Assembly (NCBI RefSeq): GCF_000758625.1
Contig: NZ_CP009283.1
Coordinates: 5,467,501-5,531,500 of the forward strand
Length of the DNA stretch: 64,000 bases
Source: Paenibacillus sp. FSL R7-0273
GTDB taxonomy: Bacteria > Bacillota > Bacilli > Paenibacillales > Paenibacillaceae
Direction of reading: 5' to 3'
Under the pieces are notes generated by a model that did not search any database, was not told the origin of the DNA, and saw nothing but the letters and a program-made list of their open reading frames with translations. A program made the translations under genes and the position numbers. This document shows, piece after piece, positions 28,744 through 37,183 of the stretch. Within the stretch, counting starts at the first letter, position 1. Every line of letters starts with the position of its first letter.

Positions 28744-28788
28744 AAAAGCCGCCTGACGCCTGCCTTTCGGCATTCGTCCGCAGCTTTT
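28744..28788 (-). terminator. Terminator after the rsfA-like gene
   Basis: A long inverted repeat beginning AAAAGC and ending GCTTTT, with inner GACG/CGTC and GCC/GGC pairs, about 15 bases after the rsfA-like stop and followed by TTTATTTATT on the minus strand. Confidence 0.75.
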
Positions 28789-28802
28789 ACAAGGAAAGTC
28801 GG

Positions 28803-29453
28803 CTATTCCATCCGCTCCAAATTTCCGTTTGCATCCATTTTAAATCTGGTTTTCATTTCTTCCTCTTCTTCATTAAGGAACGCCAGCCTGCGTGCACGGT
28901 CCATAATCTGGATCAGCGCCTTGTAATCATCATTCACTACCCGGTAATCACTTTGAGCCAGATTCACTTCTTTAGACAGCCGCTCATTTTCTGACCGGAG
29001 CTCCAGCAGCTCATCCTCTTTATCCCGGAGATCACGCTCCAGCATTTTCAGCTGGCGGCCTGCCTCCTGAAAGGTCCCCTTCCACTGTCTCAAAAACCGG
29101 ATGACCGCATCAATGGATAACGAGCTTTCATTTAAATTGTCACTTCGTCCGTATTCTTCTTCAATGTCTCCCAGAATCAGACCGGCAACCTGCGCCCCTC
29201 TGTTTACCGGCTGCTTTTTCAGATAGCTCCGCTTCTGGCGCTGGCCCTTTGCGATGCCGATGGCATCCTCATAGCTTTTCCGGACACAGCTGTTCCAGCG
29301 GAATCCGCAGGCAGCCGAGGTTCTGCCGATCTTTTCACCCACCTCTTCAAAAGCGGCAAGCTGGGTACTGCCCTCCCGGATATGACGCAGCGTTATTTCG
29401 GCCAATATCAAATCATCTTCCGCACTCCAAGCATCCTGTCTAACGGCTGTCAT
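28803..29453 (-). CDS. rsfA: RsfA-family transcriptional regulator
   Basis: Prespore-type regulator with an N-terminal Myb/SANT-like DNA-binding domain (residues 1-75: QDAWSAEDDLILAEITLRHI and IGRTSAACGFRWNSCVRKSY) and a long C-terminal coiled coil (LKMLERDLRDKEDELLELRS and onward). In B. subtilis RsfA modulates sigma-F dependent genes. The ATG at 29453 follows AGGAGG at ten bases and gives 216 residues; an upstream TTG-like extension has no support. Several RsfA paralogues exist in this group, so the exact orthology is uncertain. Confidence 0.82.
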   Translation of the reverse strand: MTAVRQDAWSAEDDLILAEITLRHIREGSTQLAAFEEVGEKIGRTSAACGFRWNSCVRKSYEDAIGIAKGQRQKRSYLKKQPVNRGAQVAGLILGDIEEEYGRSDNLNESSLSIDAVIRFLRQWKGTFQEAGRQLKMLERDLRDKEDELLELRSENERLSKEVNLAQSDYRVVNDDYKALIQIMDRARRLAFLNEEEEEMKTRFKMDANGNLERME

Positions 29454-29709
29454 AAAGCCTAACCCTCCTAACAACATCTTAAAATAACCATCCTCATAAC
29501 CGGCAGCTCCGCCGGACAGTGAATAGGATAAAAGCTGCTTACTCCATTTCTATGCCTCTGCTAGAGTTCATAGAATCTATTTGATACTAAATTGTATTTC
29601 CATTTTGTTTACACATCATACTCAGGGCGCTATATTTTCCCACGAAAGAATAAGTCAATTACAAAAATCATATTTATTATAAAAATAAACATTTTCTTCA
29701 ATGAATTCG
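29454..29709. other. AT-rich divergent intergenic region
   Basis: About 250 bases between the rsfA-like gene and the promoter of the DUF2626 gene. It must hold the rsfA promoter, but I see no convincing sigma-A, sigma-F or sigma-G boxes. The right half is very AT-rich. A short TCTATG/CATAGA inverted repeat lies near 29550. No gene is supported. Confidence 0.5.
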
Positions 29710-29738
29710 TTTACAGTTTTTTATCAGGAAGTTATAAT
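29710..29738 (+). promoter_or_regulatory. SigA-type promoter of the DUF2626 gene
   Basis: TTTACA at 29710-29715 and a perfect TATAAT at 29733-29738 with a 17-base spacer, about 50 bases before the start codon. One of the best promoters in the window. Confidence 0.8.
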
Positions 29739-29790
29739 AGATCCAATGAAGCACTTTTGGGGAATCATTTCTAAGAAGGGGGATACTCTC

Positions 29791-30027
29791 TTGGACCGTA
29801 TGTTCCGCGTATTGGGATTCTTCACGCTCACCATCGGGCTCATGGCCTTCGCCGGGGATTTAACGGAAATGGCTCTGCTCTTCTTTTTACAAACAGCATT
29901 CTTTGTTGTACTGGGTTATATGAAATTCACGGAGAAAACGTATATTCTGCTCTTCTGGGGCTATATGATCGTAACCTTCACGGGCTTCAGCTACTGGACG
30001 GTCTTTCAGATGGGGCTGCCGCTGTAA
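29791..30027 (+). CDS. DUF2626 family small membrane protein
   Basis: A 78-residue hydrophobic protein with about three membrane segments (VLGFFTLTIGLMAFAG, ALLFFLQTAFFVVLGYM, YILLFWGYMIVTFTGFSYW). The sequence is highly conserved in Bacillales as DUF2626; the function is unknown. The start is a TTG eight bases after GGGGGAT, downstream of a perfect promoter; an ATG at 29701 would lie upstream of the promoter and cannot be used. A terminator follows, so this is a single-gene transcript. Confidence 0.9.
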   Translation: MDRMFRVLGFFTLTIGLMAFAGDLTEMALLFFLQTAFFVVLGYMKFTEKTYILLFWGYMIVTFTGFSYWTVFQMGLPL

Positions 30028-30077
30028 CTTCTTCTGCAACGGGATAATCATAAATGAATCAGCCTTCCCTGCTAAAG

Positions 30078-30098
30078 CCCCACTTTGTGGGGTTATTT
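30078..30098 (+). terminator. Terminator after the DUF2626 gene
   Basis: CCCCAC-TTT-GTGGGG followed by TTATTTT, 50 bases after the stop codon. Confidence 0.75.
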
Positions 30099-30191
30099 TG
30101 TGTGCTCCTGCGGGAAAACAGGGTATGATATTTTAACAGGACAAAACATAGTAATAGTACATACAGATATTCTGCAAAAGGTGGTGATGTA

Positions 30192-31322
30192 GTGCTCTCC
30201 CGCAACAAGGCAATCCGAAGCTTCGTAACCCTGGCCATCCTTATTTCACTTACTGTACTTCTGCCGCCGCAGGCGGCTTACCTGTCGGCAGGTAACGGCT
30301 CTGCAGCAGCCCCTCCGCCCTCCTTCCCGGATAATGAAGAAACGCGCAGGCTGCTGGAGCAGACGCTCTCCTCTGCCGAAATCGAAAAAGAAATCACCAG
30401 AATAACTGCCGAGCAGGCTGTACTGGAGCAAAAGGCCGCAGAGCTGACAAAGCAGGCTGCCACCAAGCAAACCGCTATATCCGGCCAGCAGGAGCGTGCA
30501 GGCGCCATTGTCCGTTCTTATTATATGGGTGAAAGGGACGGGCTGCTCGCAGCTGTACTGTCAGCCAAAAGCATCAGCCGAGTGCTTGCCCTGTATGATT
30601 ATTACGAGATTATTATCGGACGGGATCATGATATTCTGAGGCAATATGAAGGGGAATATAAGGATCTGAAGGCAACACTTACGGCTGCCGAGCGCAGCTC
30701 GAAAGAGTTGGAGGAGCTCAAAAGCGCACTTCTGGAGCAGCAGGTGCGGGTCGCGGCGCTGAATGAGGAGATCGAAGGCGGCATCAGGTCCAGCAGTGAT
30801 CCGGAAAGCATGAGCGCTCTTCTGAATGAATTTACGAGATACTGGGAGAACATCGGACTGCATGAGGTAAAAACTTATTTTAAGGCGCTGTCATCGGCCA
30901 TGAACCGGCTCCCCCAGTTCGTCCAGGGGCGTGACGGTGTTCTGACCCGCAAGGGGATGACCTATACGCTGGCTTTGAAGGAAGAGGATCTGAACAGCTT
31001 CCTGGTCTCGCAAAATACACTGTTCAAAGATTTCAGCTTCCGGTTCGATAACGGCAATGTCATCGCTTCAGGCGCGAGCGGCGGTCTAACGCTTACGCTT
31101 ACCGGTCGCTACACGATCCAGGAAGAGCCGGTTAACGGTCTGATGTTCCATATCGACAATGTGGTATTTAACGGACTGGAGCTGCCGGAAACGACCCGCC
31201 GGGAGCTGGAGGATGAATTCGATCTCGGCTTCTATCCCGGTAAAATCGTCTCGTTTCTGCATGCAGATGAGGTCGACAGCAGAGATGGTGTGCTGTATGT
31301 CAAGCTCTCCATCTCATTCTGA
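30192..31322 (+). CDS. Exported coiled-coil protein of unknown function
   Basis: 376 residues. An N-terminal hydrophobic segment (residues 10-32) with an AAYLSAG end looks like a signal peptide or anchor. Residues 48-110 form a coiled coil (EIEKEITRITAEQAVLEQKA) and lead into RAGAIVRSYYMGERDGLLAA, which resembles the head of PcsB/CwlO-type coiled-coil regulators of cell-wall hydrolases. A second helical segment follows to about 215, then a beta-rich C-terminal domain (residues 245-376). No hydrolase domain is present. The start is GTG at 30192 after AAAGGTGG. It ends nine bases inside the converging solute-binding gene. The overall function is not known. Confidence 0.75.
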   Translation: MLSRNKAIRSFVTLAILISLTVLLPPQAAYLSAGNGSAAAPPPSFPDNEETRRLLEQTLSSAEIEKEITRITAEQAVLEQKAAELTKQAATKQTAISGQQERAGAIVRSYYMGERDGLLAAVLSAKSISRVLALYDYYEIIIGRDHDILRQYEGEYKDLKATLTAAERSSKELEELKSALLEQQVRVAALNEEIEGGIRSSSDPESMSALLNEFTRYWENIGLHEVKTYFKALSSAMNRLPQFVQGRDGVLTRKGMTYTLALKEEDLNSFLVSQNTLFKDFSFRFDNGNVIASGASGGLTLTLTGRYTIQEEPVNGLMFHIDNVVFNGLELPETTRRELEDEFDLGFYPGKIVSFLHADEVDSRDGVLYVKLSISF

Positions 31323-32555
31323 GCCAATTCCCGTTGCCTCCTTATATCCCGCAGCATCCAGCTTGCCGGTCAGCAGCAGGGTTACCGCTGAGGAAACAGC
31401 ATCCCAGCTGCCGTCTGACGGCTGTACCGTAATGTCCTCCTCCGCCAAGAGCCGGTCTGTGTCAAAAGGAAGATCAGCAAGCTCCGGCTGCGCTGATTTG
31501 TACAGTTCCTCCAGCGCCGGCAGCCGGTTCGTATTCTCCAGCCATTCCAGCTGTGCTGTAGCAGAGGTAATATAAGCCAGCCAGTTCACCGCAGTTTCCG
31601 GATTGGCTGAGCCTGCAGGGAGTGCAAAAAACCGGCTGTGCACCGCCTCATATGCGGTGCCGGGCACTCCGGCCGGAGCCTTGACGGCAAGTGCTGCATT
31701 GCCGTTCATCTGCCACTCAGACAGCGGAAGCACAGCCAGGGCCAGCCTGCCGCTCTGAAGCATATCCCATAGCTCTGTATTGAAGCGGCTGCTTAAATAG
31801 AAATAACTGCGGGCAATCTGCACCCAGTCCAGCGCAGCCGTATAATCCGCCTCCATGCTCAGCCCCATGCTCGCAAGCAGAGCGGAGAACCCGTATGCGT
31901 TACGGCTGTCCATAGCCAGCAGGTACTGCTCTGCGTCCGGATTCTGCTCCTGCTCTGCGCGCAGCTGATTCAGCAGCCCGCTCCATTCCTCCAGGCTAGC
32001 CGGCGGTTCAGCAAAGCCTAATTCAGTCAGCCGCTGCGGCGAATATACAAGCACATAAGGGTCTATATCCAGCGGAATCCCCCAGTCATAGCCGTTCCAC
32101 TGCATTTGCGGAATCAGCACGGTCAGCGGCGCACTGCCCGGCACGCTCTGATAGACATCCACCGGCAGCAGATAACCGCGCGTCGCCAGATCTGCGATAT
32201 TCCGTCCGTCGGTCATGATAATGTCGGGACTCTCCATTGTCGCCAGCTCCTGCTTGAGCATAACGGCATTTTCTTCATTGTCTACATTGCTGATCAGTAC
32301 CTGGATTCCGGTGGACAGCGTATAGTTGCTGCTGATCCGCTGCAGCGCCTTTAGCTCCCCGCTGCTCATGGATACCCGGATGTTCAGACTGCTTACATTA
32401 TTTTTATCCCCGGAATCCGGCTGCTGGGACAGCCGCTGGGGCTGTCTTGGCGGATTATTTCCCTCCGTGGTGTCCAGCTCCATGCTTGGCGACAAGCTTG
32501 TCAGCGCCAGCAGCAATACTGCGAACAGCAGCCAATAGTTTTTGCGTTTTAGCAT
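31314..32555 (-). CDS. Extracellular solute-binding protein (sugar-type, family 1)
   Basis: 413 residues with an N-terminal hydrophobic segment (LLFAVLLLALTSLSPSM) but no lipobox cysteine, unusual for a Gram-positive binding protein. The core has family 1 features: a first lobe with SSNYTLSTGIQVLISN, MESPDIIMTDGRNIADLATRG, then GIPLDIDPYVLVYSPQRL, and a second lobe ending ALEELYKSAQPELADLPFD. No permease or ATPase gene is adjacent. It could be an orphan binding protein serving another importer or a membrane-anchored sensor partner. Substrate not predictable. Confidence 0.78.
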   Translation of the reverse strand: MLKRKNYWLLFAVLLLALTSLSPSMELDTTEGNNPPRQPQRLSQQPDSGDKNNVSSLNIRVSMSSGELKALQRISSNYTLSTGIQVLISNVDNEENAVMLKQELATMESPDIIMTDGRNIADLATRGYLLPVDVYQSVPGSAPLTVLIPQMQWNGYDWGIPLDIDPYVLVYSPQRLTELGFAEPPASLEEWSGLLNQLRAEQEQNPDAEQYLLAMDSRNAYGFSALLASMGLSMEADYTAALDWVQIARSYFYLSSRFNTELWDMLQSGRLALAVLPLSEWQMNGNAALAVKAPAGVPGTAYEAVHSRFFALPAGSANPETAVNWLAYITSATAQLEWLENTNRLPALEELYKSAQPELADLPFDTDRLLAEEDITVQPSDGSWDAVSSAVTLLLTGKLDAAGYKEATGIGSE

Positions 32556-32712
32556 GTTTCTGTCCCTCCCCGCTAATGATCCTTCCCTATTTTACCAGAT
32601 GTTGCGGTGGTTGTCTTCGGGGGCTTTGAAAACGTTCTCTTTCTATTATATATGTGACGGGGCAGGTATTAAAATCTGTATTGAGAGCCAGGCCGCTCCG
32701 CGTGCGGATTGT

Positions 32713-32825
32713 ACTTCCGATCGCTGTTGTCCCCGGATTGTGTTTGATTTGAATTTATGGAAGCAATCCGGGGACAAAGGCGAACGCTGCCGCTTCTCCA
32801 GAACAATTCCGCTCACTCCGCTACA
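32713..32825. repeat. Hairpin-bearing intergenic repeat, copy A
   Basis: Core is a perfect 14-bp inverted repeat, TTGTCCCCGGATTG at 32727-32740 and its complement at 32764-32777, with a 23-base loop. The flanks, ACTTCC..CGCTG on the left and CGCTGCCGCTTCTCC..AATTCC.CTC on the right, recur in diverged form at 51360-51520. It lies between phoH and the solute-binding gene. This looks like a dispersed noncoding repeat; no coding function is apparent. Confidence 0.65.
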
Positions 32826-32878
32826 CTACTCTCGGGGAACAGAAAAATAACCCCCGCCCCGCGCTGCGGCGGGCAGGT

Positions 32879-32911
32879 AAAAGCCGGGAGGCTGGTCCCC
32901 TCCCGGCTTTT
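32879..32911 (-). terminator. Terminator of phoH
   Basis: Perfect 13-bp stem AAAAGCCGGGAGG/CCTCCCGGCTTTT with a seven-base loop. Confidence 0.9.
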
Positions 32912-32916
32912 GTGTA

Positions 32917-32946
32917 TGCAGTCCCGGGCCTTGCCCGGGGGCTGCA
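32917..32946 (-). other. Second hairpin directly after the phoH stop
   Basis: TGCAG..CCCGGGC..GCCCGGG..CTGCA, starting about five bases after the phoH stop codon and just upstream of the terminator. Tandem hairpins at a 3' end may stabilise the mRNA; there is no T run of its own. Confidence 0.6.
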
Positions 32947-32951
32947 TGTAT

Positions 32952-34283
32952 TTACAGCAGATCGGCAGCCAGCTGGGCCAGGCGCGAACGCTCGCCCTTT
33001 TCCAGAGTGATATGGCCGCTGATGCCCTCCTGCTTGAACTTTTCAACGATATAGCTGAGGCCATTGCTGGCCGCATCCAGATACGGATGGTCGATTTGCT
33101 CGGGGTCGCCCATAAGGATGACCTTACTGCCCTCGCCGGCACGGGAGACAATTGTCTTCACCTCATGGCGGGAGAGATTCTGCGCCTCATCGATAATAAT
33201 GAACTGCGACGGAATGGAGCGCCCGCGGATATAGGTGAGCGCCTCAACCTGGATACTGCCCAGGCCCATCAGTATTTTATCGATGTCCCCGGCTTTTTTG
33301 GTATCGAACAGGAACTCCAGGTTATCGTAAATCGGCTGCATCCATGGCCGGAGCTTCTCATCCTTCTCGCCCGGCAGATAACCGATATCCTTGCCCATCG
33401 GAACTACCGGACGGGCGATCAGCAGTTTTTTGTAGCGGTGCTCATCCTCCACCTTGAACAGTCCGGCGGCCAGGGCCAGCAGTGTCTTGCCTGTACCCGC
33501 CTTACCGGTGATGGTAACGAGCGGGATATCCTCATTCAAGAGCAGCTCAAGCGCCATCCGCTGCTGGGCGTTACGGGCGCTGATGCCCCAGACTGCGTCG
33601 TTGCCGAGATAGAGCGGCTCAAGCCTTGAAGCATCTCCGTTTACTTTTAGCAATGCCGATTTGCCGCTGCCGATCTCATCCTTCAAAATAACAAATTCAT
33701 GCGGATAGAGCTTGAACGACAGGTTAAGCTGCTTCACGGACAAGGAACGGTTGCTGTAATATTCATCAATCAGTGAAGGATGAACCAGCAGGGACTGATA
33801 GCCGGAATAGAGCTCATTCAGGTCACCGGTGCGGTCGGACAAATAATCCTCCGGCGTTATTCCAAGCACATCCGCTTTGATGCGGACGAGCACATCTTTA
33901 CTTACGAGTACCACAGGGCGCGGTTCAGCTTTTTCATTCTCCTCCAGGAGATAATTAAGCGCTACAGCCAGTATCCGGTTGTCGTTGGAGACCTCCCCGA
34001 ACATTTCCTGTACCTTTACGAAGCTGCGGTGGTTCAGCTCCACCTTCAGCGTGCCTCCGTGCTCAAGCACTACTCCACTGTGTAAGTGGCCCAGCTCACG
34101 GAGTCCGTCTAACAAGCGTGACACGGTGCGGGCGTTGCGGCCGATTTCATCGGCGTTGCGCTTCTTGGAGTCGATTTCTTCCAGAACTACAGCCGGAATG
34201 ACTACTTCATTCTCCTTAAACGCAAAGATCGAATTGGGGTCGTGCAAGAGCACGTTAGTGTCTAGTACAAATATCTTTTTCAT
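32952..34283 (-). CDS. phoH: PhoH-family PIN-domain ATPase (YlaK-like)
   Basis: Two-domain protein: an N-terminal PIN-type ribonuclease fold (KKIFVLDTNVLLHDPNSIF, with VVPAVVLEEIDSKK-like acidic positions) over residues 1-130, and a C-terminal PhoH ATPase with Walker A TGKAGTGKTLLALAAG near residue 260 and Walker B FIIIDEAQNLSRHEVKT. This PIN-PhoH combination is linked to RNA unwinding and cleavage. The ATG at 34283 with GGAGGGG upstream gives 443 residues, matching YlaK. It is divergent from a YlaJ-like gene, as in B. subtilis. Confidence 0.93.
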   Translation of the reverse strand: MKKIFVLDTNVLLHDPNSIFAFKENEVVIPAVVLEEIDSKKRNADEIGRNARTVSRLLDGLRELGHLHSGVVLEHGGTLKVELNHRSFVKVQEMFGEVSNDNRILAVALNYLLEENEKAEPRPVVLVSKDVLVRIKADVLGITPEDYLSDRTGDLNELYSGYQSLLVHPSLIDEYYSNRSLSVKQLNLSFKLYPHEFVILKDEIGSGKSALLKVNGDASRLEPLYLGNDAVWGISARNAQQRMALELLLNEDIPLVTITGKAGTGKTLLALAAGLFKVEDEHRYKKLLIARPVVPMGKDIGYLPGEKDEKLRPWMQPIYDNLEFLFDTKKAGDIDKILMGLGSIQVEALTYIRGRSIPSQFIIIDEAQNLSRHEVKTIVSRAGEGSKVILMGDPEQIDHPYLDAASNGLSYIVEKFKQEGISGHITLEKGERSRLAQLAADLL

Positions 34284-34387
34284 GATATCCCCTCCACAGC
34301 GCCTGGTTTGATTGATCATACATAACTCTTTTCAGCAAGGGCAACATAAGGTAAAGTACTGATTTTTGACTGAAAGGAGTATTCCAT

Positions 34388-34969
34388 ATGAGAAAATCAA
34401 TGTGTCTGTTGCTGGTACTGCTGCTGCTGACAAGCTGCGGTATCGCTAATAAAGAGTCATCACCCTCTCCTCAGAGTAAACAGTCGCCTGAAGTGTTAAG
34501 CAGCCAGGGGGAGCATGAGGTGCAGCAGCTGTCAAATGACAACGGTGCAGGCCTCAATTACAGCAATGGTTCCGTTGCCGGACAACCTTCGGACGTACAG
34601 GACAGCAGTGATGTTGCACTGAAGGATCATTTCGAGCAGCTGGCTAAAAGAGTTCCCGGTGTAAACGGAGCCCACTGTGTCGTCATAAACAATCTGGCCG
34701 TAGTCGGCATTGATGTTGACGGGGCACTGGAACGTTCCCGGGTAGGAAGCATTAAATATTCGGTGGCCGAGGCTATCCGCAAGGATCCCCGCGGCGTTAA
34801 GGCACTGGTGACAGCCGATATGGATCTGTCAGGCCGGCTGAATGATATGAGCCGCCATATCTCGCAGGGTAACCCGATCTCCGGCTTCGCCTCTGAAATG
34901 GCGGACATCATCGGCCGGATTATCCCGCAGCTTCCTGAGGATACTAAGCCCCAAAGCAACAATCAGTAG
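34388..34969 (+). CDS. ylaJ: YhcN/YlaJ-family sporulation lipoprotein
   Basis: Lipoprotein of 193 residues with signal peptide LLLVLLLLTSCGI (lipid-bearing Cys17), a low-complexity Ser/Gln/Asn linker to about residue 80, and the YhcN/YlaJ domain (HFEQLAKRVPGVNGAHCVVI to SEMADIIGRII). Family members are found in spores or at the spore membrane in Bacillus. The ribosome site is AAAGGAGT. It is divergent from phoH (ylaK). It converges on the next gene through a shared terminator. Confidence 0.88.
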   Translation: MRKSMCLLLVLLLLTSCGIANKESSPSPQSKQSPEVLSSQGEHEVQQLSNDNGAGLNYSNGSVAGQPSDVQDSSDVALKDHFEQLAKRVPGVNGAHCVVINNLAVVGIDVDGALERSRVGSIKYSVAEAIRKDPRGVKALVTADMDLSGRLNDMSRHISQGNPISGFASEMADIIGRIIPQLPEDTKPQSNNQ

Positions 34970-35017
34970 AAGCTTCGCCGCTGAATCACTCCCTTATATT
35001 GGTATAAAGAGTGGACA

Positions 35018-35051
35018 AAAAAAGCCTAGTGAGATGATCACTGGGCTTTTT
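35018..35051. terminator. Bidirectional terminator
   Basis: AAAAAGCC.AGTGA/TCACT.GGCTTTTT with a five-base loop. It serves the ylaJ-like gene on the plus strand and overlaps the last codons and stop of the pyridoxamine-oxidase-like gene on the minus strand. Confidence 0.85.
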
Positions 35052-35493
35052 GCATGGCGGCAAACACTTGTCCGTCCAGCTTCTCAGCCGCACGTGCATC
35101 GTATACCTTGGCATATTTCGGGGCGGATTCAAGCGCAGCGCCATAAAAAAGCGCATTGCGGACCGCTTCAATTTCAACATCAAAGCAGCACATCTTAAAG
35201 GGAACATCCTGCAGCGGATCCTGCCTTACAGCAGCGCGCCCGTTAATGGCATGAACAGTCCCCTCGCCAAACACCGTAATGGTCACAAGCGGGTTCACCT
35301 TCATGTTGTTTACCAGCCTCGAGCGGTGGTCGACCGCCAGGCGCACGACAGAAGGGCTCACGGCATAAATCCAGGATATGGCCGTGGACGTTGGTCCGCC
35401 GGATTCCGCATCCACCGTGTTAAGAAGAACAAACGTTTCCGATTGCAGCATCGATAGCAGGGATTCATTGAGCTGAGCAACGGCTTCGGACAT
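35038..35493 (-). CDS. Pyridoxamine 5'-phosphate oxidase-fold protein
   Basis: A 151-residue split-barrel flavin-binding-type protein (FVLLNTVDAESGGPTSTAIS, then RLAVDHRSRLVNNMKVNP), the fold used by pyridoxamine phosphate oxidases and F420- or heme-binding relatives. The real substrate is unknown. The frame is open to an ATG at 35527-35529, but the promoter -10 ends at 35538, which would put that ATG at the transcript's first bases; the ATG at 35493 is preferred. The stop lies inside a terminator stem. Confidence 0.82.
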   Translation of the reverse strand: MSEAVAQLNESLLSMLQSETFVLLNTVDAESGGPTSTAISWIYAVSPSVVRLAVDHRSRLVNNMKVNPLVTITVFGEGTVHAINGRAAVRQDPLQDVPFKMCCFDVEIEAVRNALFYGAALESAPKYAKVYDARAAEKLDGQVFAAMQKAQ

Positions 35494-35537
35494 AAGTACA
35501 GGCCCCCTATGCGGCAAATGTGCATTCAATTTATTAT

Positions 35538-35567
35538 ATTATAGCACACGCCTAAACTTGCATTCAA
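35538..35567 (-). promoter_or_regulatory. SigA-type promoter of the oxidase-fold gene
   Basis: TTGAAT (35562-35567) and TATAAT (35538-35543) with an 18-base spacer, and an extended TGC before the -10. It reads towards 35493. The upstream neighbour on this strand is the LCP gene, which lies on the far side and ends at 35591. Confidence 0.7.
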
Positions 35568-35590
35568 TTTCGAGATGTTACCATACGCGC

Positions 35591-36670
35591 TCAGGGTGTC
35601 CCGGAAGTGTCTGCTGTTCCAGCCAGCGTATCCTGCAGGCTTTTCTTGGCATTCTCCAGCTCTGTATCGTTAATATATACATACGGGCTGCGCCAGGTTC
35701 CGGTCACCGGAACGAAAGCGATATTCTCTTTGGAAATCTTCCAGTAGGTAGCAATCATGCTCTTGATCTGCTCATTCTCAATATCTGTAGTCAAATTGCT
35801 GCCGACTGCATCCATTACATTGCCGATTTTGAGCACGCCGCCCAGTGACTGCATCTGTCCGACCAGACCGTTCAGCACCTCATTCTGGCGCTTGTTGCGG
35901 TCAAAATCATCTGAAGCCGCTGTTTTCGGGCTGCAGTTGGACTTACGGTACCGGACATAGTCAAGCGCGTCATCGCCGTCCAGCTGGGCCGGTCCTTTTT
36001 TGAGATTGATATCTGTACCATCGACACTGTCGGTATAACACATATCGGCGCTGATATTCACATCTACCCCGCCAAGCTCATCCACAATGTCCCGGAAGCC
36101 CTGAAAATCAAGCACCGTGACATAGTCGATGTCAATGCCCAGATATTTGCCCATCATCGTCTTCATCTCATCTCCGGCAGAGATACCCGAGGTGTCCTCT
36201 TTGCCCTTAAAGCGCGCGTAATAGGCATTGATCTTATTCTTCTTATAGCCGCTCAGCTCCACATACGTATCACGGGGCAGTGAAACCACGGTTGCTGATT
36301 CTGTCTTAGGATTAAGTGCAGCGACCATAATAACATCCGTCAGATTGGAGGGATGCTGCGGGCGGTTGTCCGTGCCGAGCAGCAGCATGGTCAGCGGCTT
36401 CGCCGAGGCGAGCTGGCCGCTGTCGACAGCCTGATCCGTACCAAAGCCGCCTTTCTCAAACTTATAGTACAGATATCCCGCGTACCCGAGTCCGCCAACC
36501 ACTGCTATCAGCAGCAGCGTCAGCAGCATTCTGGCCAGTCTTGCAAAAAATCCGCGTTTTTTAACTTTTTTCTTATTTGTTTTCTTTTGCGGGGCAGTCC
36601 GGTTCTGTTGGCCTCTGTTCCCCTGTGGTCCGTTTGCTCTTGGAGGCAGGCTTCCCTTGCTGTTATTCAT
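35591..36670 (-). CDS. LytR-CpsA-Psr (LCP) family cell-wall transferase
   Basis: Membrane-anchored phosphotransferase that attaches teichoic acid or other glycopolymers to peptidoglycan. A cytoplasmic head rich in basic and polar residues (about 1-45, including KKTNKKKVKKRG) precedes one membrane segment (46-68). The extracellular LCP domain starts LTMLLLGTDNRPQHPSNLTD and carries VVSLPRDTYVEL and DALDYVRYRKSN, which hold the conserved Asp and Arg residues. Length 359 is normal. Usually several paralogues exist per genome, so no tag symbol is given. Confidence 0.93.
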   Translation of the reverse strand: MNNSKGSLPPRANGPQGNRGQQNRTAPQKKTNKKKVKKRGFFARLARMLLTLLLIAVVGGLGYAGYLYYKFEKGGFGTDQAVDSGQLASAKPLTMLLLGTDNRPQHPSNLTDVIMVAALNPKTESATVVSLPRDTYVELSGYKKNKINAYYARFKGKEDTSGISAGDEMKTMMGKYLGIDIDYVTVLDFQGFRDIVDELGGVDVNISADMCYTDSVDGTDINLKKGPAQLDGDDALDYVRYRKSNCSPKTAASDDFDRNKRQNEVLNGLVGQMQSLGGVLKIGNVMDAVGSNLTTDIENEQIKSMIATYWKISKENIAFVPVTGTWRSPYVYINDTELENAKKSLQDTLAGTADTSGTP

Positions 36671-36751
36671 AATGGAGTAAAGTCCTTTTCAGTTCACATG
36701 GATTTGGTTCAAGCTATTAACATAGACGAAATCAGAATACAAAAGTTGCGG

Positions 36752-37057
36752 TTACCGGGGTTTGTCCCCCGCTGCAGCCTTCCGCTTCTGCCGGGCCTCA
36801 ATCAGATAGCGGACCCTTACCAGCAGCATAAGCCCAACTGCAACCAGCAGGCACTGGATGATCGGCAGCTTGTCGTGCTGAAAGATCAGCAGCATGCCGG
36901 AGCCGAGCGCCATCATCAGATACAGCACAACCTCCTTGCCGGGCGAAAGCTTTTGATTCACACGGAAGACACGGTTATACACAAAAGTCAGCAATACAAA
37001 AATAACGATATAAGCGACTATCGGATGATCAGCGAACCAGCTCTGCACAGCCGTCAC
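36752..37057 (-). CDS. ylaH: YlaH-like membrane protein
   Basis: A 101-residue protein with an N-terminal membrane segment (IVAYIVIFVLLTFVYNRVF), two further segments (LYLMMALGSGMLLIFQ and IIQCLLVAVGLMLLV) and a basic tail (EARQKRKAAAGDKPR). It lies downstream of typA as ylaH does in B. subtilis, and the family is called YlaH-like; the function is unknown. Confidence 0.8.
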   Translation of the reverse strand: MTAVQSWFADHPIVAYIVIFVLLTFVYNRVFRVNQKLSPGKEVVLYLMMALGSGMLLIFQHDKLPIIQCLLVAVGLMLLVRVRYLIEARQKRKAAAGDKPR

Positions 37058-37142
37058 TCCTCCCGGAAATAAATGTCGCTTACATTATAGCATCCCTGCC
37101 GTTATTAATCCTTAAATTTAAGCAATCACCGGAGGACGCAGA

Positions 37143-37173
37143 AAAGCCGCCGGATTACTCATCCGGCGGCTTT
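37143..37173 (-). terminator. Terminator of typA
   Basis: Perfect 13-bp stem AAAGCCGCCGGAT/ATCCGGCGGCTTT with a five-base loop, about 12 bases after the typA stop. Confidence 0.88.
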
Positions 37174-37183
37174 AAAGGTCAGC

